A stretch of 64,000 nucleotides of DNA from Denitrobacterium detoxificans (GCF_015062615.1 NZ_SUUH01000005.1:96968-160967); one strand, 5' to 3'. Positions 19,101 to 28,365 are shown, counted from the first letter of the stretch. The notes: generated by a model not told the origin, from the letters alone. A program made the numbers and translations.

Positions 19101-19408
19101 TCGCAGAGGGCTCCACCCTGTCTTATGACACTTCGTTCCCGCCCGTTGACTACGATGCCTTCGACGAGGCTCCCAAGAAGAAAAAGAAGAAGGGCAAGAA
19201 GGACAAGGATAAGAAGGGGAAGAAGAAAAAGGGCAAGAAAGGTAAGAAGATGAAGAAGGAAAAGGACAAGAAGCGCGACAAGCAGAATCGCGACGATGAT
19301 GCTCCCGCAACCTTCCGTCAGCTGTATGCGTCCCGCGATGGCAAGCTGGCCATCTACGAAGATGCCGAAGGTCATATCATCTCGGTAGATACGAATCGCC
19401 TTTCCTAG
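16178..19408 (+). CDS. Very long disordered Ala/Pro/Glu/Gln-rich protein of unknown function
   Basis: 1076 residues, start at ATG 16178 after AAAGGAACG. No signal peptide or membrane segment is visible, so it should be cytoplasmic. The N-terminus is basic (MLFRKRKKKDAKEA). The bulk is low-complexity Ala, Pro, Glu, Gln, Ser with recurring short phrases such as ESLGSAEVASLSSVL, VSEMVELESLGEALKKQL and VSGLQLESVAEALG. Near residues 990-1035 there is a dense lysine tract. The last 40 residues look folded (TFRQLYASRDGKLAIYEDAE). I do not recognise a family. The gene is open over its full length and ends in a strong terminator, so it is real. Confidence 0.8.
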   Translation: MLFRKRKKKDAKEASEVVESAVVSANSSVVVYGGDGNSASAGEQATAQQTVDSSAPETAASVSQAPVSAAAPQAQPVADQPAQVAQPAAVEAVPASASAQAAQPAVAASQGGQPVAVDAPQASQPAAANAVQPTSPVVVPMGEKVIPLASPGETVVGSIASALAAEASAEPEQPQSTAPQGDAPVDAASWERVASIAQKLEHAPASNAELADLAVELEHIVARNVPSESTYAAQSSRAQGHDTTYAAQAATAKSLGSTYRAQVAHADDPQEEPVAGQTEVIKPVAAAEEPAPQPSLAAEEAAEPQKQDASADASEQQPAAAQAAAESASPVQAVASAQQGAEAEVPAQQAAVANQSGEAVKPAEAEPVAQQPSEGSAPAQQSAPQEAQSAAHSEGVLPDWAPSDDKAQELVDSFFNAPVDDDATSPFVIPRGQHVQTQEPLVFRGAMADAASGEQAPAVQPSAPVQETLVPTAESEQPFAAPQAPAAEAPDAAPKAAEALSPMVEAPAASEPAAKVPAEVESVATAVEQPAASEPAPAAESHAPSGRVIKFESLGSAEVASLSSVLSEKPVEPAPAEEAIQDVPVAEVPIPDQVVQEVLGASAPAPAEQETPEPEISFLEAEKSIGLSVSEMVELESLGEALKKQLNVAPADEPQEEPVAPHAEKTIALESVSGLQLESVAEALGRSAGEQAPSEPAQAEQVAVSTEQPAKPAPAEPEPRVMPSSLAADSASTGRVQEEAQSTEEPVQQADSASSSIAAASAAAGVFARSISEPLPRPQLNEDNVVSVAQDEPASQAAASEAPVVEDDEIVKSLFAAEREAEAKKEAERAAQQAAAAVATEYEPKDGSFAISADQAAPAFAPDGTLASDALGEEVSIVSEEESPKPEEVAESVERERRRYAGFPEQEAAGALDSTEPRAANMPSFVYVTAPAFEPEQGTERPSNPSYERDRHAAADYEAERKAAELRNRAVERLIAEGSTLSYDTSFPPVDYDAFDEAPKKKKKKGKKDKDKKGKKKKGKKGKKMKKEKDKKRDKQNRDDDAPATFRQLYASRDGKLAIYEDAEGHIISVDTNRLS

Positions 19409-19428
19409 CCGTTATCGTATAACCTTTC

Positions 19429-19468
19429 GCGCCCGTGCTGGCTTTCCGCCGCACGGGCGCTTTGCGTT
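19429..19468 (+). terminator. Terminator after the dnaE-truA-disordered protein cluster
   Basis: GCGCCCGTGC (19429-19438) pairs perfectly with GCACGGGCGC (19451-19460), followed by TTTGCGTTT. Confidence 0.85.
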
Positions 19469-19625
19469 TGTGGAAGTGGGGCGGCGTGAACAAGGGGTGG
19501 AAATTCGTTACATGGCGGCTGCTCCAAATCGCTATGGGGAATAGCCCGAAAGGACGCGATGAACGCCATTCTTCTATGGAAACCTCGTGAAGTAGTCAGG
19601 AGATAGGCCAGGTCAATAAAGAACG

Positions 19626-19644
19626 AAAAGTAAGCCTTACCTAA
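19626..19644 (-). promoter_or_regulatory. DtxR/IdeR-like iron box upstream of the subtilase
   Basis: Read on the minus strand the site is TTAGGTAAGGCTTACTTTT, matching 16 of 19 positions of the actinobacterial IdeR/DtxR consensus TWAGGTWAGSCTWACCTWA. It lies 63 bases upstream of the subtilase start. This suggests repression by an iron (or manganese) sensing DtxR-family regulator when metal is plentiful. The regulator gene itself is not in the window. Confidence 0.65.
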
Positions 19645-19706
19645 CTTATGCTAGAAATGTTGCACTTGGTTAACAACAAAGTAACGCATAAGGAAAGGAA
19701 GTGTTT

Positions 19707-22700
19707 ATGGAAGGTAGCGTAAAGGGCTGCCTGAGGGGCGCGTTGTCAGCGGTTATGGTGTGCACGCTGATGGTCCCGCAGACGGCTGCGTTCGCCGATA
19801 CGATTGCACCCGTATCGGCGAGCGGAGGGGATAGCGTGCAGAATGCCTCTTGTGAGGCGAATGTTGATTCAAGTGACAGTGGGTCGTCTGGTGGGGTGGA
19901 TGACGCATCTGGTTCGGATGATGGTGGACTCCAGTTTAGTACCATCATCGTCGAACTGGAGGATGGCGCGGGCGAAGAAGCGCCTTCTCTGTTTAACCTA
20001 ATGGGAATCTTGTCGGATAACTCCGATTCTTCCCGTCACGATCGCGTGAAGAGCCAAATCCAGGCTTTGGCTGATACTGCTGTTGCCGAGGCCCAAGAAG
20101 AAGCCTCCTCGGAGGAGTCTGAGGGCGAAGGCGATGCGGGCCTTTCGCTCATGAGCGTGCAGGAAGCCGTTGACGAAAACGGCGGTTCCATGGAAACCGT
20201 TGCCGATTACTACACGGCTATCGACGGTTTTGCCATTTCCGCGCCCTCGTCTATCGTCGATGACATCAAGAATATGGATGGCGTCGCTAATGCGTTCGTA
20301 GAGTCTGTCTACGATGTTCCCGTTTCTCAAGAGGCGGAAACCGAAGCAACGGATGCGAATGATTCGAGCCTCATGAATCAGCCTGCGCTCGATATTACGG
20401 GTGCCGATGATGTCTCCTATACGGGTGCCGGGCAGCTTATCGCCATTATCGATACGGGCATCGACACGGATCATGAAGCGTTTTCTGGTGATATCGCAGA
20501 TGAAACGGTTCGCTTTACGCAGAGCGCGGCGCAGCAAGCTGCTTCGACGCTCTCTTCGGGCGGCAATGGCATCTACGTAAGCGAGAAGATCGTTTTCGCC
20601 TATGACTATGCGGATGGCGATACCGATGTGAACCCGTCTATTGACGGCTTGGAGCACGGTACGCATGTTGCGGGCATTGCCGCTGCCAATGGCGGTACGA
20701 CCATTCGAGGCAATGCGCCCGATGCCCAGCTGGCCATCATGAAAGTTGCAAGCGATAGCACGGGAGGCATTTCCGACAGCTCGCTTTTGGCTGCCATCGA
20801 CGATGCTGCCACGCTCGGTGCTGATTCGGTGAACATTTCTATTGGCTCGGATGCGGGTTTTTCCGATGAGGGTTCGCCTACGTATGCCAACGCCATCAAC
20901 GCGCTTGAGGCTACGGGTGCCACGGTGAACGTTGCCGCAGGTAATTCGTATTCTTCCGCGTATGGCAACACGTCGGGAAGCAATCTCCCTTACGCTTCCG
21001 ACCCCGATGACAGCATCGTGTCCAACCCGGCAACCATCTCTGGTGCCTTTGCAGTGGCAAGTGAAGCTACCGCGGGCGTGAGTGCAGAAGTATCGGAGAG
21101 CGCGGATGCTTCCGCTGGTAATACGTTTGTGACGTCGGCGGGTTCAGAGGTATCGTACTATGACGCCCTCGACCCTGATGGGCTTGCGCGCGTTACACCG
21201 TTTTCGAGTCTGGCGGGCGGCGATTGTTCGGTAGTGTACGTGGGTACGGGTGCTCGTCAGGATTTTGGCGAGGTTGATTTCGAGGCTTCTGGGGCAACCC
21301 TCGATGGCAAAGTTGCTTTGATCGTGGGGCATCAGAATCCTACGGGCTATAGCACGGTTTCGTATGCTCGTGCGATTGCGGCGGCCGCCGAAAGGGGTGC
21401 CATTGGCGCAATCATTTACGACCCCGCCCTGGAAGACTGTTCCGCCGTTCGTATTGGCAGCACCGACGATAACGATTGGGGTGACAGCTATTATGCTGAC
21501 GTTCCCGTCGATTTCCCTGTCGCCTTTGTCTCTTCTGCGGATGGCGCTGCTCTTGCTGCCATAAGCGCTTCCGACCGTTCGATTTCCGTGTCGGCTGCGG
21601 CGTCCTCAAACGATGATGCTTCAACTATTTACCCCGTAAATTCCTGGTCGAGCTGGGGCGTTACGTCCGACTTGAAGCTCAAGCCCGAAATTACGGCTCC
21701 TGGTGGAAACGTCTATTCCTCCGTTCTGAACAATCAATACGAGTACATGAGCGGAACGAGCATGGCCACTCCCCAGATTTCTGGCATTGCCGCCCAGGTG
21801 CATGAGTACATTGACGGTGATTCCAAGTTTGCCGGCATGTCCGATGACGAGAAGGCGGATGTAGTAACGCAGCTGCTCATGAGCACGGCAACTCCCATGG
21901 TTGATACGAGCGATCAAAGTTCGTATTACTCTCCGCGTCATACGGGTGCGGGTCAGGTGAATACGGTGGCTGCCACTACGAGTGACGTGTATCTCACGGT
22001 GGAGGGTGCCGAGGACGCTTCGCGCCCGAAAGCCGAACTGGGCGAAAGCGGCACGGGTTCCTGGTCGTTTACCGTGACGCTGCATAATCTGGGCTCTACC
22101 GAGCATACGTATACCGCGAATGCAGCTGCCCTTTCCGAAAAGGTGCAGGATGGCTTTTTCCAGCTGAGCTCAGCCAACTGGACGAACAGTGGCATTAGCG
22201 TCACGTATGGTGGCGATGCGTATAACAATGGCACGGTCACCGTTCCCGCAAACGGCACGGCGAGCTATATCGTTACCATCACATGCGAAGAGGCTTTCAC
22301 TACGTGGGCCGCGGAAAACACGCCCAATGGCACGTTCGTGGATGGCTATGCCATGTTGGAAGCATCCGATGGTGGCGTGGACCTGTCGGTTCCGTTTCTG
22401 GGTTTCTACGGCGACTGGAGCGATGCCTCCGTGTTCGACGCGACCAGCGTCAATTCGGTGCATATGTATCCCAATGCGCTGTGCGATGCCGTTACCGGCC
22501 GCTACCTTGGTCAGAACCCTCTGAAGGACGGTGCGTACAACTTCGCTACGGTAGATGCGAGCAAGATGGTCATCTCCGATTCTGCGTTCTATGGTGCCAA
22601 TCGTGGCATTCTTACCCAAACAAGCCTGCTTCGTAACGTGGATTCCATTACGTATAGTCTTACAGGCCCGAATGGCGAAGACGATGGCTCGTATGAGCTG

Positions 22701-25700
22701 AGCTACGTTTCGAAGACGTACTGCGCTTCAGGGGGTTATGCCCTCGTGGAAGCGGTTCGCAGCGACTACGCCCGATTCGTTCCTACTGCGGGCGAGGGCG
22801 CATATACCCTTACGGAGACGGCAAAGACGTCGGGTCCCACCAGCGAGGAGCAGTCGGCCGAGTTCACCGTATATTACGACACTACCGCGCCGACGGTGGA
22901 TAGCGTTACGTACAATGCCGACGGCGACAATGGTCCTGAAATCGACGTGCAGGTGACCGATGCGACCTTTATTGCAAGCATCGACCTGTTCAAGAATGAT
23001 GTCTCCGATATTACGCCGTGCTCGGGCTTTTACCGTGTGTATGGTGATGATGCGGTGAGCGTGGTTGATAATGCTGATGGCACGCACACGTATACGTTTG
23101 CCATTTCTATCGACGACGTGAAGAATGCCTGGGGCGATGTTTCTACCATTACCAACACGGTTCAGCTGCGCGCATGGGATTACGGCCTAAACTGCAGCAG
23201 TGCGCAGACGGCCGTCATTAATCCCGTTGCCGCAACCAAGATTTCGCTTTCAAGTGATGCGTATTCGGTTGCACCTGGTCAGTCGATTAGCGCAAGCGCC
23301 ACGCTTGCCCCCGTTGATACGACACAGACTTCTCTCGTGTGGTCGAGCGGTGATCCTAGCGTCTGCACGGTGAATAGTGAGGGCGTTATTACTGGCGTTG
23401 CCGCAGGCACGACGTCGATTACCGTTTCCGTTGCCGACAATCCCAGCCTCACAGCTACCGCTTCCGTTACGGTTGCCGACGTAAGCGACGAAGCAGGAAT
23501 TGCCCTGTCTGCCCAGACGGTTAATCTGGTGAAGGGCGATGCTAATGCGTCTAATGTCACTGCGTTGCTTTCGGGCAATCTTGCAGGAAAGACGGTCGAA
23601 TGGACGCTCGAGGGCACCGATCAAGTGGCAACCGTGCAGGTTGACGCCTCCGATAGCCTACAGGCAGCGGTGAGCGCCGATTATCAAGTTGGCGACGTGA
23701 CGCTTGTAGCCACGGTGGTTGATGGCGACAAGACGTACCGAGCCACTGCCATGGTGCGCATGCGTACGTCCGACTACGACGATTTCGTCATCGACGAGAA
23801 CCATACCCTTACGGGATATGTGGGCACGAATAGCTCGATTGAGATTCCCAACGACGTTACCGCCATTGCCGATAAGGCCTTCTATGGCAATACTGCTGTG
23901 ACCGACGTAATGATTCCCGCGAGCGTTCGCAGCATCGGATCGTATGCATTTGCTCTGATAGTAGATACCTCGAATGGTGGCTGGTCGCGCTCTGGTTCGT
24001 CGAAGAACTTTACGTTCGAGGACACGAGCGAGCATGCAAGCCAGCTTGTCTCAATTGGCGACCATGCCTTTAGCGAAGCGGGTGCCAAGGGGGATGTCGT
24101 TCTGCCTTCTTCGGTTGTTTCGCTTGGGGAGGCGGCGTTCGAGAATTGTACGAATTTGGGCAACGTCACCCTGCCGAGCTCTCTTACCGTAGTTCCCGCC
24201 AACGCCTTCCGCAACTCGTCGATTGAGACGGTCACCATGAGTGATAACGTGACGTCTATTGGGGCTTCGGCATTCAGCAACTGCCTGTTCTTCTCGCATA
24301 TTTACCTGACCGATACGGCTGTGGGTGCGGCTACGACTGGCATTCCGTCCCATTTGCAGACGATAGGCGATTCCGCGTTTGCGGGTACGTACCTGGAGGA
24401 CGATATCGTGCTCCCCGCGAGCTTGAAGCGCTTGGAATGCAGTGCGTTTGCGCTCGATCGCTTCATTCAGAACCTGGATCTTACCGAGGGTCTGGAGTCG
24501 ATTGGCACAGGTGCCTTCAATCAGCTTTCGATTACGTCCATGACGTTCCCCGATAGCTTGCTCACCATCGACGACGGCATCTTTATCGACAATACGTACC
24601 TGACCGAAGTGACGCTGGGCCGCAACTTGGCTGACGGCGATTTTGCAAACAGCTTCAGCTGGTGCCCCAACGTGCAGCGTGTTAATGTGCCCGCCGACGC
24701 TTTGTACTACACCGGTATCGATGGGGTGGTGTTTAACAAGGACGCAACGTCGTTGGTGTATTACCCCGCAGGTCGTACGGGTAGCTATGAGGTGCCCGAG
24801 GGCGTAGAGACAATCGAGTCGTTTGCCTTCGAGGATACGAGCCTTTCGAGTGTGACCTTGCCCGAAAGCCTGAAGTACGTGAAGAGCAATGCGTTCGCCG
24901 ATTGCAATTCTGGCGGCATGTACTACAACGTTGGCGGTTTTGACGTGCTGGAGTTCGGTGACAATATCGTCGAAATCGAGCAGAACGCGTTCCGCCAGAG
25001 CTTCTATGCCGATGACAGCTCCAATGATGGCACCACGCCGAACCACCTCATCGTTCGTGGCGGCAATAACGGCAAGTATTCTGACACGAAGGGTTCGTCG
25101 GGCCAGACTGCTTACTTCGGCTCCGGCATGACCAATCTTGACTTCTCTCTGTCGGGTGCGCCGAACACGCTGGTCGTGGCCGAGGATACGGCTCGATTGA
25201 ATCTTGGTTCTGCGGACGCTTCTGCAATCATGGTGTATGCTCCCGCGGGTTCCGCCGGTTACGAGACCGCCAAGGCCGCACTAGAGGCAATCGGTGCCGA
25301 CCCCGCAACCCAGCTGAAGGAGTACGAGGGTCTCACTGCTTCGCTGTCCATTACTGGCGTTGTCGATGGTGGCGCCGTGGTCTCCGTTCAGGCGGAGTCT
25401 GCCGGTGGCGTGGAAGGTGCCGTAAGCTATCGATTCGTGCAGGAAAATGCAGACGGTAGCGAGACGGTGCTTCAGGACTGGAGTAGCGACGATACCATCG
25501 ACTGGAAGGTTCCCGCAGATGGAACCATTCTCCGCGCCGATGTCCGCGATGCAACCTACCTTGTTGCTTCTGCTGCGGTAGGCGAGCTTGACGAACCGGT
25601 GTTCTCTACCGATCTGAGTGCGTTGCCCGTAGAAATCGTTCAGGGTGGTGCGGATGTGACTCTGCACGTAGAGGCCGACTCTCTTTCGGCTGCTTCTTCG

Positions 25701-26588
25701 AATGCCCCGCAGATCTCCTACCAGTGGTACGAAGATGGCGTTGCCATTGCGGGCGCGAATTCTTCGAGCTATACCGTCGAAGCCGCAACGGTTGGGTCTC
25801 ATGAGTACTATTGCGTGGCGACTGCCTCGCACGATGGCCTTTCCGCCACCTCGAAGAGCACGGTTGCTACGGTGGATGTACTTGCGCAGGCTTCTGCTCC
25901 GGTCATCCAGACCGATCTTCCCGCTGCGGCTGCGTACGCAGTGGGGCAGGGTGGTCTGCTTTCGGTCGCTGCGAATTCGCCCGATGGGGGCACACTCATG
26001 TATCAGTGGTACGAGGATGGCGTTGCCATCGATGGCGCCTGCTCGTCGAGCTATCTGGTTCCCGCTTCCGAAGAGGGAACGCATGAGTACAGCGTGGTCG
26101 TAACGAATGTCGTGGGGCTCCTTGCCAATGCGGCTTCGGTTGAATCGTCGAAATGCGAGGTCACCATTTTTTCTTCGGCTGCCACCGTTGCCATGAACCG
26201 CCTGTACAACCCCAACTCCGGCGAGCACTTCTACACGGCCAGCGACGAGGAGCGCGATGGCCTGGTAGCTCTTGGCTGGCAGTACGAGGGCACCGGCTGG
26301 GTGGCTCCCGAGACGAGCGACACGCCGGTCTACCGCCTGTACAACCCCAACGGCGGCGACCATCACTACACCACGAGCGCCGAGGAGCGCGATGGCCTGG
26401 TCGCACTTGGCTGGCAGTATGAGGGCATCGGATGGTACTCCGACGACGCCCAGACGGTAAAGCTCTACCGCGAGTACAACCCCAACGCCCAGTCGGGCTC
26501 GCACAACTACACCACCAGCCTCGAGGAGCATGAGTATCTTGTCTCTATTGGCTGGCAAGACGAGGGCACGGCCTGGTTCGGCCTGTAG
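19707..26588 (+). CDS. Giant secreted subtilisin-like protease with Big2, BspA-type repeats and DUF5648 module
   Basis: 2293 residues. ATG 19707 is chosen over GTG 19701 because AGGAAAGG (19691-19698) is then correctly spaced. Signal peptide about residues 1-32. Peptidase S8 triad: Asp249 (IIDTGIDTDH), His320 (HGTHVAGIAA), Ser685 (GTSMATPQ), with a protease-associated domain inserted between His and Ser. Then C5a-peptidase-like beta domains, a Big2 domain (about 1175-1260), BspA-like leucine-rich repeats (about 1370-1800, units like SIGSYAF and SLGEAAFENCTNL), two Ig-like repeats with YQWYEDGVAI, and three DUF5648 repeats from about 2160 to the end. No LPXTG motif is present. It should act at the cell surface or in the medium. 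The upstream iron box suggests metal control. Confidence 0.9.
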   Translation: MEGSVKGCLRGALSAVMVCTLMVPQTAAFADTIAPVSASGGDSVQNASCEANVDSSDSGSSGGVDDASGSDDGGLQFSTIIVELEDGAGEEAPSLFNLMGILSDNSDSSRHDRVKSQIQALADTAVAEAQEEASSEESEGEGDAGLSLMSVQEAVDENGGSMETVADYYTAIDGFAISAPSSIVDDIKNMDGVANAFVESVYDVPVSQEAETEATDANDSSLMNQPALDITGADDVSYTGAGQLIAIIDTGIDTDHEAFSGDIADETVRFTQSAAQQAASTLSSGGNGIYVSEKIVFAYDYADGDTDVNPSIDGLEHGTHVAGIAAANGGTTIRGNAPDAQLAIMKVASDSTGGISDSSLLAAIDDAATLGADSVNISIGSDAGFSDEGSPTYANAINALEATGATVNVAAGNSYSSAYGNTSGSNLPYASDPDDSIVSNPATISGAFAVASEATAGVSAEVSESADASAGNTFVTSAGSEVSYYDALDPDGLARVTPFSSLAGGDCSVVYVGTGARQDFGEVDFEASGATLDGKVALIVGHQNPTGYSTVSYARAIAAAAERGAIGAIIYDPALEDCSAVRIGSTDDNDWGDSYYADVPVDFPVAFVSSADGAALAAISASDRSISVSAAASSNDDASTIYPVNSWSSWGVTSDLKLKPEITAPGGNVYSSVLNNQYEYMSGTSMATPQISGIAAQVHEYIDGDSKFAGMSDDEKADVVTQLLMSTATPMVDTSDQSSYYSPRHTGAGQVNTVAATTSDVYLTVEGAEDASRPKAELGESGTGSWSFTVTLHNLGSTEHTYTANAAALSEKVQDGFFQLSSANWTNSGISVTYGGDAYNNGTVTVPANGTASYIVTITCEEAFTTWAAENTPNGTFVDGYAMLEASDGGVDLSVPFLGFYGDWSDASVFDATSVNSVHMYPNALCDAVTGRYLGQNPLKDGAYNFATVDASKMVISDSAFYGANRGILTQTSLLRNVDSITYSLTGPNGEDDGSYELSYVSKTYCASGGYALVEAVRSDYARFVPTAGEGAYTLTETAKTSGPTSEEQSAEFTVYYDTTAPTVDSVTYNADGDNGPEIDVQVTDATFIASIDLFKNDVSDITPCSGFYRVYGDDAVSVVDNADGTHTYTFAISIDDVKNAWGDVSTITNTVQLRAWDYGLNCSSAQTAVINPVAATKISLSSDAYSVAPGQSISASATLAPVDTTQTSLVWSSGDPSVCTVNSEGVITGVAAGTTSITVSVADNPSLTATASVTVADVSDEAGIALSAQTVNLVKGDANASNVTALLSGNLAGKTVEWTLEGTDQVATVQVDASDSLQAAVSADYQVGDVTLVATVVDGDKTYRATAMVRMRTSDYDDFVIDENHTLTGYVGTNSSIEIPNDVTAIADKAFYGNTAVTDVMIPASVRSIGSYAFALIVDTSNGGWSRSGSSKNFTFEDTSEHASQLVSIGDHAFSEAGAKGDVVLPSSVVSLGEAAFENCTNLGNVTLPSSLTVVPANAFRNSSIETVTMSDNVTSIGASAFSNCLFFSHIYLTDTAVGAATTGIPSHLQTIGDSAFAGTYLEDDIVLPASLKRLECSAFALDRFIQNLDLTEGLESIGTGAFNQLSITSMTFPDSLLTIDDGIFIDNTYLTEVTLGRNLADGDFANSFSWCPNVQRVNVPADALYYTGIDGVVFNKDATSLVYYPAGRTGSYEVPEGVETIESFAFEDTSLSSVTLPESLKYVKSNAFADCNSGGMYYNVGGFDVLEFGDNIVEIEQNAFRQSFYADDSSNDGTTPNHLIVRGGNNGKYSDTKGSSGQTAYFGSGMTNLDFSLSGAPNTLVVAEDTARLNLGSADASAIMVYAPAGSAGYETAKAALEAIGADPATQLKEYEGLTASLSITGVVDGGAVVSVQAESAGGVEGAVSYRFVQENADGSETVLQDWSSDDTIDWKVPADGTILRADVRDATYLVASAAVGELDEPVFSTDLSALPVEIVQGGADVTLHVEADSLSAASSNAPQISYQWYEDGVAIAGANSSSYTVEAATVGSHEYYCVATASHDGLSATSKSTVATVDVLAQASAPVIQTDLPAAAAYAVGQGGLLSVAANSPDGGTLMYQWYEDGVAIDGACSSSYLVPASEEGTHEYSVVVTNVVGLLANAASVESSKCEVTIFSSAATVAMNRLYNPNSGEHFYTASDEERDGLVALGWQYEGTGWVAPETSDTPVYRLYNPNGGDHHYTTSAEERDGLVALGWQYEGIGWYSDDAQTVKLYREYNPNAQSGSHNYTTSLEEHEYLVSIGWQDEGTAWFGL

Positions 26589-28320
26589 TCGATCGTTTTT
26601 AGATGCGAGGGAAACGGGACACTGCTCCCGTTTCCCTCTGTTTTGTTTCCGATAAAGAAAGGGGAAGGATGAAATCGAAAGTGAAAACAGCGTTTCGCAT
26701 GTTGTTGGCGATGTGCGCTGCCGTTGCATGCGCGTGCGTTTTTATGTGCGCGTTGCCTATTTCTGCGCATGCTGAAGAGGCGGGGTCGGGCGCTGCGTAC
26801 GATCGCTCGAATTTACCTGATGGTTCATATGACGTATCCGTTTCGTTGAACCAGGCCAGCGCTGTGGACAGTGAATCCATGGCGGGGGTAGTTCTTGCCA
26901 AGGACGCGACGCTCAAAGTAACGAATGGAAGCTATTATTTGCGCTTTACGCTCGACCAGGGCGCGTCCGTGCAGGCGTTTGGGGCATCGTATGCTGCGTA
27001 TGTCAGCAAGATGAGCTACTATCCCGACGGCTATACGCTTTCAGGTGGGGCCATGACCGCTCTGGGTAGCCCCTCTCGCGTGGACGAGTACGAGTACGTT
27101 ACCGTTGACGGCGTCAACTACGTAACGAAGGTGGGAATGCCCCTTAATGCGCAGTCCGTTTCCGAGGGCTATGTGTGCATGTATGCCACGTTCTCCCAGA
27201 TGGGCGGCAAGCTCGTCGCGATGAAGATTGATTGGGATGCGTTTGACGCTGCCTATGGCCCTGCCGAGGAAGAAGTCGAAGTCGATAGGTCGGCGCTTGC
27301 ACAGCAAATTGCCGCTGCGCAAGCGGTGAGCGACGATGGGAGCATTGACTACGATGTGCTCGCTGCGGCCATTGCAGACGCTCAGAGCGTCTACGACGAT
27401 GCCGAAGCAACGCAGGCGCAGGTCAACATGCAGACATCGAATCTTGCTGCTGCGGTGGATTCTTATACGGGGGCGTCGGCGTATTCCTTCAAGGACGGTG
27501 GTTCGTACAGGGCACCGCTTACGTTGCTGCAGGGCAACCTCAAGACGTTTGAGGGTCGCTATTTTCAGGACACCGTCGTTATCGAACGTTCTGGAGATAC
27601 GTATAACGTTCAGCTGACGACCACGGCTGAAAACGATGCAATCGTGACTTCCGTTTCCTATGGCAGCGAGGGTCTTGTTGCCGATGTTTCGGTAAACGAC
27701 GATGCCACGCACACCTATACCTTGCATGTGGCATCGGTGTTGCGTGCCATTCCTCTTTCTGTGGTAGTGCAGGTGGGAAATTTCAATCCTTCGACTACGA
27801 CTGTATACGCCTCGATTGACGCCTCGCAGGTAACCGTGCTGAGCGAACCGAGCTCCGAGGTGGATGACCCGGATCAGCCCGAAGAACCTAGTAGTGATGA
27901 CCCCACTCCCGAAGTGGCGACCGTTGCCATGAACCGCCTGTACAACCCCAACGGCGGCGAGCACTTCTACACGGCCAGCGACGAGGAGCGCGATGGCCTG
28001 GTAGCTCTTGGCTGGCAGTACGAGGGCACCGGCTGGGTAGCCCCCGAGACGAGCGACACGCCGGTCTACCGCCTGTACAACCCCAACGGCGGCGACCACC
28101 ACTACACCACGAGCGCCGAGGAGCGCGACTGGCTGGTCTCGCTCGGCTGGAGCTACGAGGGCATCGGCTGGTACTCCGACGACGCCCAGACCGTCAAGCT
28201 CTACCGCGAGTACAACCCCAACGCCCAGTCGGGCTCCCACAACTACACCACCAGCCTCGAGGAGCACAAGAACCTCGTGAATCTGGGCTGGCACGACGAG
28301 GGCACTGCCTGGTATGGCGT
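26184..28320 (+). repeat. Near-identical DUF5648 DNA cassettes in two adjacent genes
   Basis: The 3' ends of the subtilase (from about 26184) and of the next gene (from about 27921) match almost base for base over roughly 400 bases, including synonymous positions, and share a more GC-biased codon choice (CTGTACAACCCCAAC) than the other copies in the window. This points to recent duplication or gene conversion. Confidence 0.8.
26607..26648 (+). terminator. Terminator after the giant subtilase
   Basis: A perfect 13-base-pair stem (GAGGGAAACGGGA with TCCCGTTTCCCTC) around CACTGC, followed by TGTTTTGTTT. Confidence 0.9.
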
Positions 28321-28333
28321 AGCTGCAGGTTAA
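26669..28333 (+). CDS. Secreted DUF5648 protein with FIVAR-like and unknown N-terminal domains
   Basis: 554 residues from ATG 26669, preceded by AAAGGGGAAGG. Signal peptide to about residue 36 (ISAHAEE). An N-terminal domain (about 40-195: DGSYDVSVSLNQASAVDSES, then a Met/Tyr-rich stretch) looks like a NEAT-type beta sandwich in its opening and its YYLRFT strand, but the resemblance is weak. A helical FIVAR-like segment follows (about 205-265, VSDDGSIDYDVLAAAIADAQ), then a beta domain (about 275-400), an acidic linker and three DUF5648 repeats. If the N-terminal domain is NEAT-like it could bind haem, which would fit the iron box upstream of the preceding gene (inference). Confidence 0.8.
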   Translation: MKSKVKTAFRMLLAMCAAVACACVFMCALPISAHAEEAGSGAAYDRSNLPDGSYDVSVSLNQASAVDSESMAGVVLAKDATLKVTNGSYYLRFTLDQGASVQAFGASYAAYVSKMSYYPDGYTLSGGAMTALGSPSRVDEYEYVTVDGVNYVTKVGMPLNAQSVSEGYVCMYATFSQMGGKLVAMKIDWDAFDAAYGPAEEEVEVDRSALAQQIAAAQAVSDDGSIDYDVLAAAIADAQSVYDDAEATQAQVNMQTSNLAAAVDSYTGASAYSFKDGGSYRAPLTLLQGNLKTFEGRYFQDTVVIERSGDTYNVQLTTTAENDAIVTSVSYGSEGLVADVSVNDDATHTYTLHVASVLRAIPLSVVVQVGNFNPSTTTVYASIDASQVTVLSEPSSEVDDPDQPEEPSSDDPTPEVATVAMNRLYNPNGGEHFYTASDEERDGLVALGWQYEGTGWVAPETSDTPVYRLYNPNGGDHHYTTSAEERDWLVSLGWSYEGIGWYSDDAQTVKLYREYNPNAQSGSHNYTTSLEEHKNLVNLGWHDEGTAWYGVAAG

Positions 28334-28365
28334 CCCTCTCGGGCTGGGCTTTCCCATCCCGGGGA

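Noticed and set aside
19469..19625. Possible riboswitch (cyclic di-GMP-like GAAAGGACGCGATG) before the subtilase
   Set aside because: The expected conserved core and pairing elements could not be aligned; only the iron box was kept.
26500..26588. Sortase LPXTG anchors in the large surface proteins
   Set aside because: No LPXTG-like motif with hydrophobic tail at the C-terminus of any of them; all end right after DUF5648 or a Ser/Gly tail.
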